A stretch of DNA of 64,000 bases. It comes from Oceanicaulis alexandrii DSM 11625. Its GTDB lineage: Bacteria > Pseudomonadota > Alphaproteobacteria > Caulobacterales > Maricaulaceae. Positions 16,327 to 25,832 of the stretch are shown piece by piece. The DNA lies in assembly GCF_000420265.1 (NCBI RefSeq), contig NZ_ATUP01000001.1:2108001-2172000 (forward strand), written 5' to 3'. Position 1 is the first letter of the stretch, and each line of letters starts with the position of its first letter. A program made the translations under genes and the position numbers. Under the pieces are notes generated by a model. The model was not told the DNA's origin, made no database searches, and worked only from the letters and a program-made list of their open reading frames with translations.

Positions 16327-17286
16327 ATGGCTGCTCCCAAACCCATTCACGCGTATGATGTCTCCGAGGCTGGCGCCGCCAAGGCGGTCACCGACCTGGA
16401 CACGAGCCCGCCAGCTGGCGGCTATCGCTGGGTGCATCTGGACCTGAGCGACCCGAACGCCTTTGCTTGGATCTCCGAACAGGCTGATCCGGTGGTGGCG
16501 GATGCGCTGATGCGCGCCGATACACGCCCGCGCATGGCTGAACATGCGGACGGGCTGATCCTGATCATGCGCGGGGTCAATCTGAACCCCAATTCCGACC
16601 CCGAGGACATGGTGTCGCTTCGGCTGTGGGTGACAGACCGGCTGGTGATCACCACGCGTCTGCGCCGTCTGATGGCGGTGTCTGAGATGGCCGAGCAGAT
16701 GGCCCGGGGCTCAGCTCCCGCGACGCCAGCCGATCTTGTATGTGCGCTGTCTCAAGGATTAACGGCGCGGATGGAGCCGGTGCTGGAGGCGCTGGTCGAT
16801 GAGATCGACGATCTTGAAGAGCGCAGCGTGGACAGGGCGTCACGGCTGCGCGGCGAGCTGGCGGAGATCCGCCGCACCACAATCACGCTCAGGCGCTATC
16901 TGACGCCGCAACGCGATATTATGGCGCGCCTGTCGCTGGAGGATGCGGGCCCGCTTCACCATCCCCGTGTGCGGGTCACTTTGCGTGAAACCGCTGACAG
17001 GCTGGCCCGTCTGGTGGAGGAGCTCGACATGATCCGAGAGCGCAGCTCCATCCTCAATGATCAGATGGTGGATGCGCGTGCTGAAGAGATGAACGCCGCC
17101 ATGTTGCTCTTGAGCGTCGTCGCGGCGGTGTTCCTGCCGCTGGGCTTTCTGACCGGGCTACTCGGGATCAATGTGGGCGGCCTTCCCGGCGCGCACTGGC
17201 CCTATGCCTTCGCCCTGGTCTGCGCGTCGTGTCTGGGCCTGGCGGGCGGTCTGGTCTGGTGGTTCCGCCGCAAGGGCTGGCTCTAG
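16327..17286 (+). CDS. CorA/ZntB-family metal ion transporter
   Basis: This 319-residue protein is a member of the 2-TM GxN family. A long cytoplasmic domain (1-255) ends in a charged stalk helix (RLARLVEELDMIRERSSILNDQM). Two C-terminal transmembrane helices follow (about 258-279 and 290-312). The pore signature is Gly280-Ile-Asn at the end of the first helix in the form GIN rather than CorA's GMN, which together with the spacing is typical of ZntB-like proteins that move Zn2+. The ATG at 16327 is preceded by AGGA. Directly after the dienelactone hydrolase (29 bp), so perhaps co-transcribed. Magnesium transport cannot be excluded. Confidence 0.85.
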   Translation: MAAPKPIHAYDVSEAGAAKAVTDLDTSPPAGGYRWVHLDLSDPNAFAWISEQADPVVADALMRADTRPRMAEHADGLILIMRGVNLNPNSDPEDMVSLRLWVTDRLVITTRLRRLMAVSEMAEQMARGSAPATPADLVCALSQGLTARMEPVLEALVDEIDDLEERSVDRASRLRGELAEIRRTTITLRRYLTPQRDIMARLSLEDAGPLHHPRVRVTLRETADRLARLVEELDMIRERSSILNDQMVDARAEEMNAAMLLLSVVAAVFLPLGFLTGLLGINVGGLPGAHWPYAFALVCASCLGLAGGLVWWFRRKGWL

Positions 17287-17611
17287 CTATTGCGCAGGTC
17301 TGTCCGGAGGAGGCGGGCGGCGCTTGCAGGGGCGATTGTCTCGAGTGGAGACCTGGACCAGGGCGCAGCAGCAGGTATCGGATCATGCAGTGCGAAGCGT
17401 TGTTTACCTCTGCATTTTCAAATGGAAAAAAGAATAAGAGTAGTGCATTTGCTGCACCTGCTGCTGAGGCATCAATGGCGCACTGAAGCCAAATTTGAGC
17501 AATAATAAGGCTCCCTGCTTGCTAACGTAATGATGATATTACTATCCTGCGTTTGCTATCGCCAAAACAAAGTGTGCAGCACCAAAGCTGCCGGGCGACG
17601 GGGAGGACACT
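17287..17611. other. Intergenic region before the TonB-dependent receptor
   Basis: This 325-bp stretch has no gene I can support. The first ~100 bp are GC-rich; the rest is clearly AT-richer than its surroundings and likely contains the receptor promoter. A 5-bp hairpin GTGCA/TGCAC sits at 17443-17457. GGGGAGGA just before 17612 is the ribosome-binding site. No riboswitch fold was recognised. Confidence 0.5.
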
Positions 17612-20260
17612 ATGAAGCACTCGATCAGGTCGGTCGCGCTTGGCGCGACCGCTCTCGCCGCCGGATTGACCGGCATCGCTCAAGCTCAGCAACCTGATGT
17701 CATCACGGTGACCGCTCAGAAGCGTGAACAGACCTTGCAGGAAGTGCCGATCGCGGTGTCCGTCGTGCAGGCTGAAACCATCCAGAACGCGCAGATCATC
17801 GACGCGATCGACCTTCAATCTGTCGTCCCGTCCTTGCGGGTGAGCCAGCTGGAGCGTAGCTCGAACGCCACTTTCATTATTCGCGGGCAGGGCAATGGCG
17901 CCAACAATCCCGGCATCGAGCCGTCCGTGGCTGTGTATATCGACGGCGTGTTCCGCCCGCGTGCAGGCTCTGTTCTGTCTGACCTGATGGGCATCGAGCG
18001 TGTCGAGGTCTTGCGGGGGCCGCAATCGACCCTGTTTGGCAAGAACGCCACCGCTGGCGTGGTCAGCATCATCACCGAGCAGCCTGCGTTTGAATGGGGC
18101 GGTCAGGGCGAGGTGACGTTCGGCAATTACGGCCAGTCCATTCTCAAGGGCTCCGTGACCGGGCCTCTGTCTGAGAATGTTGCGTTCTCGCTGTCCGGCA
18201 GCATGAACCAGCGTGACGGTTATTATGACAATGTCGGCACGGGCGGCGATTACAATGATCGCGATCGCTGGGCGGTTCGCGGCCAGTTGTTGATGCTGCC
18301 GACCGATAATCTCGAACTGCGTCTGATCGTGGATTACGATGAAATTGACGAGCAGTGCTGCGGGACGGACCGGATCACCGACGGAGCGGCCGGCCCGGCG
18401 ATCCGGGGGCTCTTGGGCGGCCAGACCTCTGCTGGCCCGGATTTCGAGTATCAGATCGCGACGAATGTGGCGAACCAGAACCAGATCGAGAACTCGGGCA
18501 TTTCCTTGCAGGCGGACTGGGAGCTCAGCGACAGCCTGACCTTCAGCTCCATCACCGCTTTCCGTCAGTATGAAGACTTTGTCGACTATGAAGGCGACTT
18601 CACCGATCTTGATATTCTGGGCACCAATATCCGCGGGCTTGATGTGGATACCTTCACCCAGGAATTCCGCCTGACCGGGGATTGGAACAATCGCGCCTTC
18701 TTCTTGCTGGGCGCGTTCTATTCCGATGAAAGCATGAATGTCGAGGACGCCCGCATCTATGGCGCCGACGCGCGCGCCTATGTGGACATTCTCACCGGCG
18801 GCGCTCTGGCGGCGTTTGAAACCCCGCTCGGCTTTGCGCCGGGCACCTTCTATGCAGAAGGCGGCGGCACGCGGTTCACGGCGGAGCAGTCGGACAAACA
18901 GTTCCAGATTTTCGGCCAGGTGGATTTCAATCTGACCGAGCGTCTGGTTCTGACTGCGGGTCTCGCTTACTTCGAAACCAACAAGGAAGTTGATTTCACC
19001 AATGTGATCCGCACGAACCCGTTCTCGGACCTGAACTTCGTTCAATTGGGTCTGGGCAGCTTCCTGCAGAGCGTGGGCGTCAATCCCAATGACCCTACGC
19101 AAGTGGGCGCATTTGCGGCCGCTCAACCCGGCGTCTTCGGTGCGTTTGTGAACGCCTCGACCACGTTCAATTCTACCGCTCTGGGCAATGGCGGCGTGCT
19201 GGTGAACGGCGTGGTGGTGGATCCGCTGACCGGTCTGCCTCTGGCCAACCCGCTTCTGGATTTCTTCCAGCTCGGCCTGCAGCCGCTGGGCGCGCTGACC
19301 CCATTCCCCAACTCGGTCGAGTCGGGTGAAACCAGCGATAACGATGTGCCCTACACCTTCCGCCTGGCGTATGACGCGACGGACCGGACGAACGTGTACG
19401 TCTCCTATGCGCGTGGCTTTAAAGCCTCGTCGTGGAATCTGACGCCGGATACGCGGCCCGACACCGACGACATCGCCGCCTTGCGCGCTGCTGGCGAACT
19501 GGCGGCTGACAATGCGCTGGGTCTTCCGACCGTGGTGAATACGGCGGAAGCGCTTGGGGTTGCGGGCAACCAACGCTTCGCCCGTCCTGAAATCACGACC
19601 ACGTTGGAAGTCGGTTTCAAGACGCGCTTCTCCTGGGGCTCCCTGGATGTGGCGCTTTTTGATCAGACCATTGAAGACTTCCAGTCTTCGGTCTTCCAGG
19701 GCGCCGGGTTTGCTGTCATCAACGCCGGTGAGCAGTCCAGCCAGGGTCTGGAATTTGACAGCACCATTAATCCGCCGGCCATCCCCGGACTGACCCTGAC
19801 CCTGTCGGGCATCTGGATGAACGCTGAATATGACAATTATCCAGGCGCGCCTGTGGTGACGGGCAGTCAGGTTGATCTGGCGGATGGAGTCGCTGACGGT
19901 CGTGGCGACCTCTCCGGCCAGTCTGTGGCGGGAATTCCGGAGTTCGCGGGATCCTTCGGCTTCACCTATATGCGTCCGTTCTCAGGTGGCGAGGCGTTTG
20001 TCCGCGCTGATTACCAGTACGAGTCAGAAGTCAGACTGCTGGAGAACCTGCCTGACACCATCACGCGTCAGGTCGGCACGCTGAATGCGGCGGTCGGCGT
20101 GAATCTGGATAACGGTCTGGAAGCGCTCCTCTGGGCCCGCAACCTGAATGAAGACGAGTACTACACCTCAGGTTTCCCGACGACGCTTCAGTCCGGCTCC
20201 TTCTCGGGCTACCCGAACCAGCCTCGGACCTATGGCGTGACGCTGCGCAAGCAGTTCTAG
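17612..20260 (+). CDS. TonB-dependent outer membrane receptor
   Basis: This 882-residue protein begins with a signal peptide cleaved after IAQA (residue ~25), then a TonB-box-like DVITVTAQKRE. The plug domain (about 40-160) has ISV/VIRGQG-type features: FIIRGQGNG, VYIDGVFRPR and the hallmark VEVLRGPQSTLFGKNATAGV. The rest is a 22-strand barrel ending ...YGVTLRKQF with a terminal Phe. This style of plug (IERVEVLRGPQ...FGKNATAG) is common in marine alphaproteobacterial receptors for siderophores, vitamins or glycans. The substrate cannot be read. It has its own terminator; the next gene, a sugar dehydrogenase, is convergent. Confidence 0.93.
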   Translation: MKHSIRSVALGATALAAGLTGIAQAQQPDVITVTAQKREQTLQEVPIAVSVVQAETIQNAQIIDAIDLQSVVPSLRVSQLERSSNATFIIRGQGNGANNPGIEPSVAVYIDGVFRPRAGSVLSDLMGIERVEVLRGPQSTLFGKNATAGVVSIITEQPAFEWGGQGEVTFGNYGQSILKGSVTGPLSENVAFSLSGSMNQRDGYYDNVGTGGDYNDRDRWAVRGQLLMLPTDNLELRLIVDYDEIDEQCCGTDRITDGAAGPAIRGLLGGQTSAGPDFEYQIATNVANQNQIENSGISLQADWELSDSLTFSSITAFRQYEDFVDYEGDFTDLDILGTNIRGLDVDTFTQEFRLTGDWNNRAFFLLGAFYSDESMNVEDARIYGADARAYVDILTGGALAAFETPLGFAPGTFYAEGGGTRFTAEQSDKQFQIFGQVDFNLTERLVLTAGLAYFETNKEVDFTNVIRTNPFSDLNFVQLGLGSFLQSVGVNPNDPTQVGAFAAAQPGVFGAFVNASTTFNSTALGNGGVLVNGVVVDPLTGLPLANPLLDFFQLGLQPLGALTPFPNSVESGETSDNDVPYTFRLAYDATDRTNVYVSYARGFKASSWNLTPDTRPDTDDIAALRAAGELAADNALGLPTVVNTAEALGVAGNQRFARPEITTTLEVGFKTRFSWGSLDVALFDQTIEDFQSSVFQGAGFAVINAGEQSSQGLEFDSTINPPAIPGLTLTLSGIWMNAEYDNYPGAPVVTGSQVDLADGVADGRGDLSGQSVAGIPEFAGSFGFTYMRPFSGGEAFVRADYQYESEVRLLENLPDTITRQVGTLNAAVGVNLDNGLEALLWARNLNEDEYYTSGFPTTLQSGSFSGYPNQPRTYGVTLRKQF

Positions 20261-20281
20261 ACCAAGGCCAGACGAGACGAA

Positions 20282-20316
20282 AAAACCCCGCCGGTCTGAC
20301 CGGCGGGGTTTTCTTT
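20282..20316. terminator. Bidirectional intrinsic terminator
   Basis: A perfect 13-bp stem (20282-20294 with 20300-20312) carries AAAA on the left and TTTT on the right, with further T after it. It serves both the receptor gene and the convergent gene ending at 20348. Confidence 0.93.
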
Positions 20317-20347
20317 TATCGGCGCCCCCTGAAGGCAGGCGAGAGGG

Positions 20348-21475
20348 CTAGTCAGCCTCGGCCGGAACCAGACGCAGGACCGAGCCTTCAAAATCATCGG
20401 TCAGCACGTACAGCGCGCCATCCGGGCCGGTGCGCACATCGCGGAAGCGCTGGCCCATATCCGCCAGCAAAGGCTCGACGCTGATGACGCGGTCTCCGTC
20501 AATTTCAAGGCGCTCGACCTTGCTGCCCGCCAGAGCGGACACGAAGAGATCACCCTGCCAGTGCTCAAACGCGTCGCCGGTGTAAAAATCCATGCCGGAC
20601 GGCGCGATGGACGGATTCCAGTACCAGATCGGTTGGGTCAGTCCGTCACGTTCGCGGTCTTCAGTGATGATGGTGCCGTCGTAATTGATCCCGTAGGTGA
20701 TGACCGGCCAGCCATAATTGTCGCCTGAGGCCAGGATGTTGATCTCGTCCCCGCCGCGCGCGCCATGCTCGAGCTCCCAGACCGAGCCGGTGGCGGGATT
20801 GCGGGCGATGCCCTGGGCGTTGCGGTGTCCGAAGCTGTAGACGCCCGGCGCGCCGTTCTCGATCTCTGGATTATCGTTTGGAATCGAGCCGTCAAGATTG
20901 AGGCGGACCACCGCGCCCAGATGGTTTTCCGGGTTCTGGGCTTCGTCCTGATAATTGCCGCCATCACCCAGGGTCAGAAACAGCGTGCCGTCGGGATTGA
21001 ACAGGATGCGGCCGCCAAAGTGAAAGCCGCGCGCTTTTTCAAAATTGACGTGGAAGATGTCTTCGACGTTTTCCAGCGTGGTCAGGTCTGAGCTGAGCTG
21101 AGCGCGGGCGAGGGCGGTGTTGTTCGCCTCCGCGGTCCCTTCAGCATAGCTGAAATAGATCGTGCGGCTGGTGGCGAAATCAGGCGCCAGCGCCACGTCC
21201 AGCAGGCCGCCCTGGCGTTCGACCAGCAGATCATCGGGCAGGCCGCTCACCGGGGCTTCGCGCAGGCCATTCTCATCAATGACCCGCAACCGGCCTTCGC
21301 GCTCGGTCACCAGGTATGCGCCGTCCGGCAGGAAAGCGATGGACCAGGGATATTCCAGCCCGCCCGCGACGGTTTCCACGATGAAGTCGGCTTGTTCGCT
21401 TTCAATGACATCCTGCGCATGGCTGGCGGACGACAGAGCCAGCACGCTCAGGCTGGCGGCGGCGAAACGGATCAT
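20348..21475 (-). CDS. PQQ-dependent aldose sugar dehydrogenase (YliI/Asd-like)
   Basis: This 375-residue periplasmic protein has a signal peptide cleaved after SHA (about residue 20) and a six-bladed beta-propeller of the glucose/sorbosone dehydrogenase family. Typical blade motifs are LEYPWSIAFLPDG, ERQGGLLDVALAPDF, HFGGRILFNPDGTLFLTLGDGG and the YSFGHRNAQGIARNP stretch; ELEHGARGGDEIN and NYGWPVITYG follow. These proteins oxidise aldose sugars at C1 using PQQ. The length fits E. coli YliI (371). No PQQ-synthesis genes are in the window, so whether cofactor is made or imported is unknown. A TonB-dependent receptor is the convergent neighbour. Confidence 0.9.
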   Translation of the reverse strand: MIRFAAASLSVLALSSASHAQDVIESEQADFIVETVAGGLEYPWSIAFLPDGAYLVTEREGRLRVIDENGLREAPVSGLPDDLLVERQGGLLDVALAPDFATSRTIYFSYAEGTAEANNTALARAQLSSDLTTLENVEDIFHVNFEKARGFHFGGRILFNPDGTLFLTLGDGGNYQDEAQNPENHLGAVVRLNLDGSIPNDNPEIENGAPGVYSFGHRNAQGIARNPATGSVWELEHGARGGDEINILASGDNYGWPVITYGINYDGTIITEDRERDGLTQPIWYWNPSIAPSGMDFYTGDAFEHWQGDLFVSALAGSKVERLEIDGDRVISVEPLLADMGQRFRDVRTGPDGALYVLTDDFEGSVLRLVPAEAD

Positions 21476-21551
21476 GGCGTTCTCCCCTAATTGACTTGAG
21501 GGGAAGATAGGCGATCAGACGCCAAATGAAACATGCAATCGGCTTGAAGCG

Positions 21552-22688
21552 TCAGGCTGTCAGCCGCAGGGGCGCTTTGAGGAAGGCTTCGCCCATGCGT
21601 TTGACGCGGCGGGTCAGCACAGGCTCTGCGGCCGCCGTATGCGCCCAGCGACGACGCAGCTTCAGCGGCGCTTTCGAGAGCGGACCTGGCAGGATTTTAC
21701 AGGCCGCTTCCGCACTGTCCCAGGCGAGAAGGCCCGCCATCGCGGCGCTGGGTTTCATGGCGCGACCGCCCTGCAGCACGGTCTCATAATCGGTGTAGGC
21801 GTCTTTATAGGCGTGCTCCCCGCCGCCCAGATCAATGCGGTTTATGCGCATATTGGGCGCGGCCTCGATAATGCCCTGCAACAGAAGATGGCCAGGGGAG
21901 ACGGCGCTGAACGCCGGGTCATAGGCCGGCATCCACGAATGATAGATATCGCCGGCGACAATCCCCATTTCCACCGCGGCCAGCCGGTCGCCCAGATAGA
22001 GCGACGCGACCAGGCCCCGGAAGGGACCAAAACTGCGCGACGCGCAATTGCGGATCACGCCGTCCACCCATTGAATATCAAACAGGTCCAGCAACCCCGT
22101 CTGCCGGTATTGAGCGCTCTTCCAGGCGCGCAGGGTTTCAAAGCGTTCGCCCAGCGGGTCGCCGAAAACGATGCGGATCGGGCCGAACTCGCGCTCGGCC
22201 TTGCGCTGGCGCTGGCGCAGTTTCTTGAAATGCTTGTGCTGGGTCTGCTCTTTGCGCGCCATCCAGGCGTCAACGCCATCGCTGAGATCAATGATCGAGG
22301 AGCGGGTTTCAGTCCGCACCTTTCCCAGCGCCTCGCCTTGCCAGTTATCATACACAAGAACGTCTGCGCCCATGGCGGACAGAAGGGCTGTCTCCTCGAC
22401 CTTGAAGCCGGGGATGGCGGCGAAGCCTTGATAGTCTGACAGTGGCGCGCCGACGGGGCGCGCAATGCCGCCCTGGGGCGCATGATAGGCGAAATAACCG
22501 ATCGGGGCGCTGTTCTCTTCAGCGATGATGACGTGGACGTCATGGCGCTGGGCGTCCACGTCCTGGGCGAAATCGGGCAGGAGATAGGGGCTGGTCAGCC
22601 GGCCGCCCGGGTGAGCGAGTTCGCGCCACCGATCGAGATCGCGGCTCCCGAGTGCTGATAGAGGCGTATCAAACAGACGCACATTCAC
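21552..22688 (-). CDS. CelD/BcsL-type GNAT acetyltransferase (HfsK-like)
   Basis: This 378-residue soluble protein matches the GNAT subfamily Acetyltransf_6 (CelD): a divergent N-terminal half, a very basic middle helix (KHFKKLRQRQRKAEREFG) and a second GNAT-like domain with YLGDRLAAVEMGIVAGDIYHSWMPAYDP and SPGHLLLQGII. Members act on exopolysaccharides; in Caulobacter the relative HfsK modifies holdfast polysaccharide. Whether this protein does so here is inference from the family. The start is a GTG at 22688 (the next codon choice, a GTG, is six bases inside). It is divergent from rmuC, about 96 bp apart. Confidence 0.75.
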   Translation of the reverse strand: MNVRLFDTPLSALGSRDLDRWRELAHPGGRLTSPYLLPDFAQDVDAQRHDVHVIIAEENSAPIGYFAYHAPQGGIARPVGAPLSDYQGFAAIPGFKVEETALLSAMGADVLVYDNWQGEALGKVRTETRSSIIDLSDGVDAWMARKEQTQHKHFKKLRQRQRKAEREFGPIRIVFGDPLGERFETLRAWKSAQYRQTGLLDLFDIQWVDGVIRNCASRSFGPFRGLVASLYLGDRLAAVEMGIVAGDIYHSWMPAYDPAFSAVSPGHLLLQGIIEAAPNMRINRIDLGGGEHAYKDAYTDYETVLQGGRAMKPSAAMAGLLAWDSAEAACKILPGPLSKAPLKLRRRWAHTAAAEPVLTRRVKRMGEAFLKAPLRLTA

Positions 22689-22784
22689 CCCCTGAAGTCT
22701 TCTTTCAGGTGAAAATGCAAGGCGCGCGCCGAACGGGACTCATGTATGGTCCTGTTTCGTTCCGCTCTGACGCCGAGGTGCACC

Positions 22785-24272
22785 ATGGATCCCGTTTCAA
22801 TCGCCTTGATCGCCCTGGGCGGCGCCTGTCTCGTTTTGGGAGGCGTGGGCGCGCTGATCCTGCGCAAGGCCTGGGGTGAGGCGGATGGCTTGCGCGCCCA
22901 GTTGAGTGACGGGCAGAGCGCTTTGTCTGAGGCCCAGCTTGAGTTGCGCGAAGCGCAGACCGAGGCGCGCCGCGTCAATGAGCTGAAAGCGGAGCTCGCC
23001 AGTGAACGCGCCATGCGCGACGCAGCCGAGCAGGCGTTGGCCGAGGCGCGGACACGGGCGTCCCGCGTTGAAGGGCTGGAAGAGCAGCTTGAAGAGACGC
23101 GGCAGGCGGAAAAGCGGGCGTCGTCTGAATTGCAGGCGCTGAAGGAACGTCTGGAAGAGCGCGAAGCAGCGGTGAAAGCCGAGCGCGAGCGCCTGACGGC
23201 GCTGAGCCAGGAGATGCAGGACCGGTTCAAGACGCTGGCGGACGAAGCGCTGGACGCTTCGTCGAAAAAGCTGCTCGAACAGGCGCAGCAGAACTTCAAG
23301 ACCCAGCATGAGCAGGCCCAGGGCGGTGTGAAATCCCTGGTCGATCCGATCCGCGAACGCCTCGATCTGTTCCGTCAGCAAGTGGACAAGATGGAGCAGG
23401 AGCGCGCCCGCAATTCCGGCGCGATCGCCGAGCAGATCACCAAGTTGTCTCAGGGGCTCAACGACCAGCACAAGGAAACCTCCAAGCTGGTGAACGCCTT
23501 GCAGCGCAAATCCACCACGCGCGGGCAATGGGGCGAGCGCACGGTGGAGAATATTCTCGAGCTGGCGGGCCTGACCAAGAACATTGATTACGACGCCCAG
23601 CATCAGACCCGCGACAGCGAAGGCGCGGCGTTGCGGCCGGACTTCGTCATCAAGCTGCCGGGCGGGGGCCGGTTCGTGGTCGATTCAAAGGTGGCGCTGA
23701 CCGCCTATCTGGATGCTGTGGAAGCCGAGGATGAAGCTACCCGCCGCGACGCGCTGCGCCGCCATGCCGCTCAGGTGAAGACCCACGTCAAACAGCTCGC
23801 GAAAAAGGAATACGCCGCCAGCGTGGACGGCGCGATCGACTTTGTGGCGCTGTTCATCCCCGGCGAGAGCTTTTATTCCGCCGCCATTGAGGAAGATCCA
23901 GGCCTGTTTGACGACGCCATCAAGGCCAATGTGATCATCACCACGCCAGCCACTCTATTGGCGCTGGCGAAGGCGGTGGCGTACGGCTTCCGTCAGGAAA
24001 AGCTCGAACAGAACGCCCAGAAAGTCGCCGCGCTGGGCGATGAGCTGTATAGCCGCCTGACCACGTTCACAGACCATTTAGGCCGCGTGGGCGCGGGGCT
24101 GAAGACGGCGACGCTCAATTACAACAAGGCCGTGGGCTCGTTTGACAGCCGCGTCCTGCCCAAGGCGCGCGACATGGCCCAGCTCAACGGCCAGATGAAG
24201 CTGGTGGAGCCGCCCGCCCAGGTCGATGAATCGCCGCGTCTTCTGTCCGCGCCTGAGACCGATCAGGGCTGA
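22785..24272 (+). CDS. rmuC: DNA recombination protein RmuC
   Basis: This 495-residue protein has an N-terminal transmembrane helix (about residues 4-25, VSIALIALGGACLVLGGVGAL), a long coiled-coil region of Glu, Ala, Arg and Leu (~30-190) and a C-terminal nuclease-like domain. The RmuC core motifs GQWGERTVENILELAGL, LPGGGRFVVDSKVALTAYL and ALFIPGESFYSAAI are all visible. RmuC suppresses recombination-type rearrangements in E. coli; its exact chemistry is not settled. I chose the ATG at 22785 (GAGGTG upstream) over 22746. Its last 10 bases overlap the convergent esterase gene. Confidence 0.93.
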   Translation: MDPVSIALIALGGACLVLGGVGALILRKAWGEADGLRAQLSDGQSALSEAQLELREAQTEARRVNELKAELASERAMRDAAEQALAEARTRASRVEGLEEQLEETRQAEKRASSELQALKERLEEREAAVKAERERLTALSQEMQDRFKTLADEALDASSKKLLEQAQQNFKTQHEQAQGGVKSLVDPIRERLDLFRQQVDKMEQERARNSGAIAEQITKLSQGLNDQHKETSKLVNALQRKSTTRGQWGERTVENILELAGLTKNIDYDAQHQTRDSEGAALRPDFVIKLPGGGRFVVDSKVALTAYLDAVEAEDEATRRDALRRHAAQVKTHVKQLAKKEYAASVDGAIDFVALFIPGESFYSAAIEEDPGLFDDAIKANVIITTPATLLALAKAVAYGFRQEKLEQNAQKVAALGDELYSRLTTFTDHLGRVGAGLKTATLNYNKAVGSFDSRVLPKARDMAQLNGQMKLVEPPAQVDESPRLLSAPETDQG

Positions 24273-25174
24273 CCGGGCGCATCTTCGTCCGCAGGCGGTT
24301 CGCCGCCTTCGACCAGATACCAGGGCGTCTCGCCATACTCATAGGGCGGCAGGGTGAAGAGAGTGCGGAACGCGTCCAGCGCCGCCGGATGGAAAATGGT
24401 GGAATGCGTTTCGGTCTGTGAGCGGTCCACATAGATCCAGTCGAGCCCCTCCGGCGCGTGGGCTTCAAGCGCCTCCAGAAGGTGATCGAGCCCGGCCTGC
24501 ATGGTCCCGCCTTCATCAGCCATGGTGATGTAAAGGCTGCGTTCGGCGTCGTCATGGGCGGCGACAAGCGCTGCCGCTTCCTGGCCGGTCGCTTGCTCAT
24601 CCCACCACAGAGACGGGCTGACAGCGATGTAATCGGTGAAACTCGCGGGCACGTACAGGAAGGTGTCGGTGACAAAAAGGCCGGCCAGCGATTCCCCGAT
24701 CAACGCCCGACGGTCTGACGTCTCATACCGGCTGTCGATGAAGGGGATGACGGTCTCTGTCAGAAAGGCGAGGAAGTCTTCCGACCCGCCCTGGTCTTCG
24801 AACTGGGCCTGATAGCGCGGATCGGCCGCGGGCCGCGTCAGCTCGAGAAGACGATTTTTCGTCTGCACGCCGACCAGGATGAAGGGCTCATACTGCCAGC
24901 TGAGCGCGCCCAGCTGCGCCAGCCCTGCGATATGGACGAAGTCCTGATCCTGCGCGCCATCAACGAGGTAGACCACGTTGAGTGGCTCTTCCAGCTCGTC
25001 ATAAAAGGGTGGCAGCCAGACATTGATCTCCCGCTCATCGCCCAGGCTTGGCGCGTCCAGACTGAAGCTCTCGCCAATGACGATGTTGCTCTGGGACACC
25101 GGTTCTAATGCTTGAGACAATGCGGCGGCGGGCGACGCAGCGGCCAGCAGGCCTGCCAGAATGAACGCCTTCAT
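24263..25174 (-). CDS. Secreted alpha/beta hydrolase, esterase-D-like
   Basis: This 303-residue protein has a signal peptide (cleavage near ALS-QAL, residue ~20) and a putative esterase (PF00756-like) fold. It opens with EREINVWLPPFYDE and VVYLVDGAQDQDF, a typical esterase-family start, and the nucleophile elbow is GESLAG with Ser as nucleophile. A late His in TETHSTIF fits the catalytic His. Members of this family include siderophore esterases, S-formylglutathione hydrolase and mycolyltransferases; the signal peptide and the nearby receptor would suit trilactone siderophore hydrolysis, but that is a guess. It overlaps rmuC by 10 bp on the opposite strand. Confidence 0.8.
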   Translation of the reverse strand: MKAFILAGLLAAASPAAALSQALEPVSQSNIVIGESFSLDAPSLGDEREINVWLPPFYDELEEPLNVVYLVDGAQDQDFVHIAGLAQLGALSWQYEPFILVGVQTKNRLLELTRPAADPRYQAQFEDQGGSEDFLAFLTETVIPFIDSRYETSDRRALIGESLAGLFVTDTFLYVPASFTDYIAVSPSLWWDEQATGQEAAALVAAHDDAERSLYITMADEGGTMQAGLDHLLEALEAHAPEGLDWIYVDRSQTETHSTIFHPAALDAFRTLFTLPPYEYGETPWYLVEGGEPPADEDAPGQP

Positions 25175-25304
25175 GGTATGATCCCCTCAATTTGCAGCCT
25201 GACGCTATCGCGTCTGGCGAGGTTAGCCAGCGCTTTGTTTGATCGGGGCGCTGCGACAGCCAGACAAACTTGAACCTAACCCTTTGCACGATTACCTAAG
25301 CGAC

Positions 25305-25832
25305 ATGGCTATTCGAGAAATCCTCACTGTTCCCGATCCGCGCCTGAAGCTGGTCTCCAAACCGGTCGACGCGGTGGATGATGAACTTCGCGACCTGATG
25401 GATGATATGGTGGAGACCATGTACGCAGCGGACGGCATTGGTCTGGCCGCCATCCAGGTGGGCGTGGACAAGCGCGTCATCGTCATGGATTTGACGGATG
25501 AACGCACCACGCCGAGCTTCTTCGTCAATCCGGTGATCACGCCGCTGACAGAAGATCTCAAACCCTATCAGGAGGGCTGTCTGTCCGTGCCTGATATCTA
25601 TGACAGCGTGGAGCGTCCGAAAAAGGTCAAGGTCGAGTTCCTCGACTATGACGGCGAAAAGCGCGAGCTGATCGCCGAAGACCTGTTCGCCGTGTGCATC
25701 CAGCACGAGATGGACCATCTCGAAGGCGTGGTGTTCATCGACTATCTGTCGCGTCTCAAGCGCGAGCGGGCAGTCAAGAAAGTCCAGAAACTCGTCAAGC
25801 AACGCGGCGCGCCCGCAGAGGCGGCGGAATGA
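25305..25832 (+). CDS. def: Peptide deformylase
   Basis: This 175-residue enzyme removes the formyl group from new protein N-termini. All three motifs are present: GIGLAAIQ (motif 1), EGCLSV with metal ligand Cys92, and QHEMDHLEG with ligands His134 and His138 and catalytic Glu135. The length and spacing match E. coli Def (Cys90, His132, His136). The frame opens earlier at 25239, but the ATG at 25305 ([14 protein letters not shown]) is the normal start. It lacks an obvious Shine-Dalgarno. The next gene starts within its stop codon (ATGA). truA and fmt lie nearby on the opposite strand. Confidence 0.95.
   Translation: MAIREILTVPDPRLKLVSKPVDAVDDELRDLMDDMVETMYAADGIGLAAIQVGVDKRVIVMDLTDERTTPSFFVNPVITPLTEDLKPYQEGCLSVPDIYDSVERPKKVKVEFLDYDGEKRELIAEDLFAVCIQHEMDHLEGVVFIDYLSRLKRERAVKKVQKLVKQRGAPAEAAE

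Noticed and set aside
17522-19573. 683-codon minus-strand ORF
   Set aside because: It is antisense to the TonB-dependent receptor; composition is typical of antisense frames in high-GC genes.
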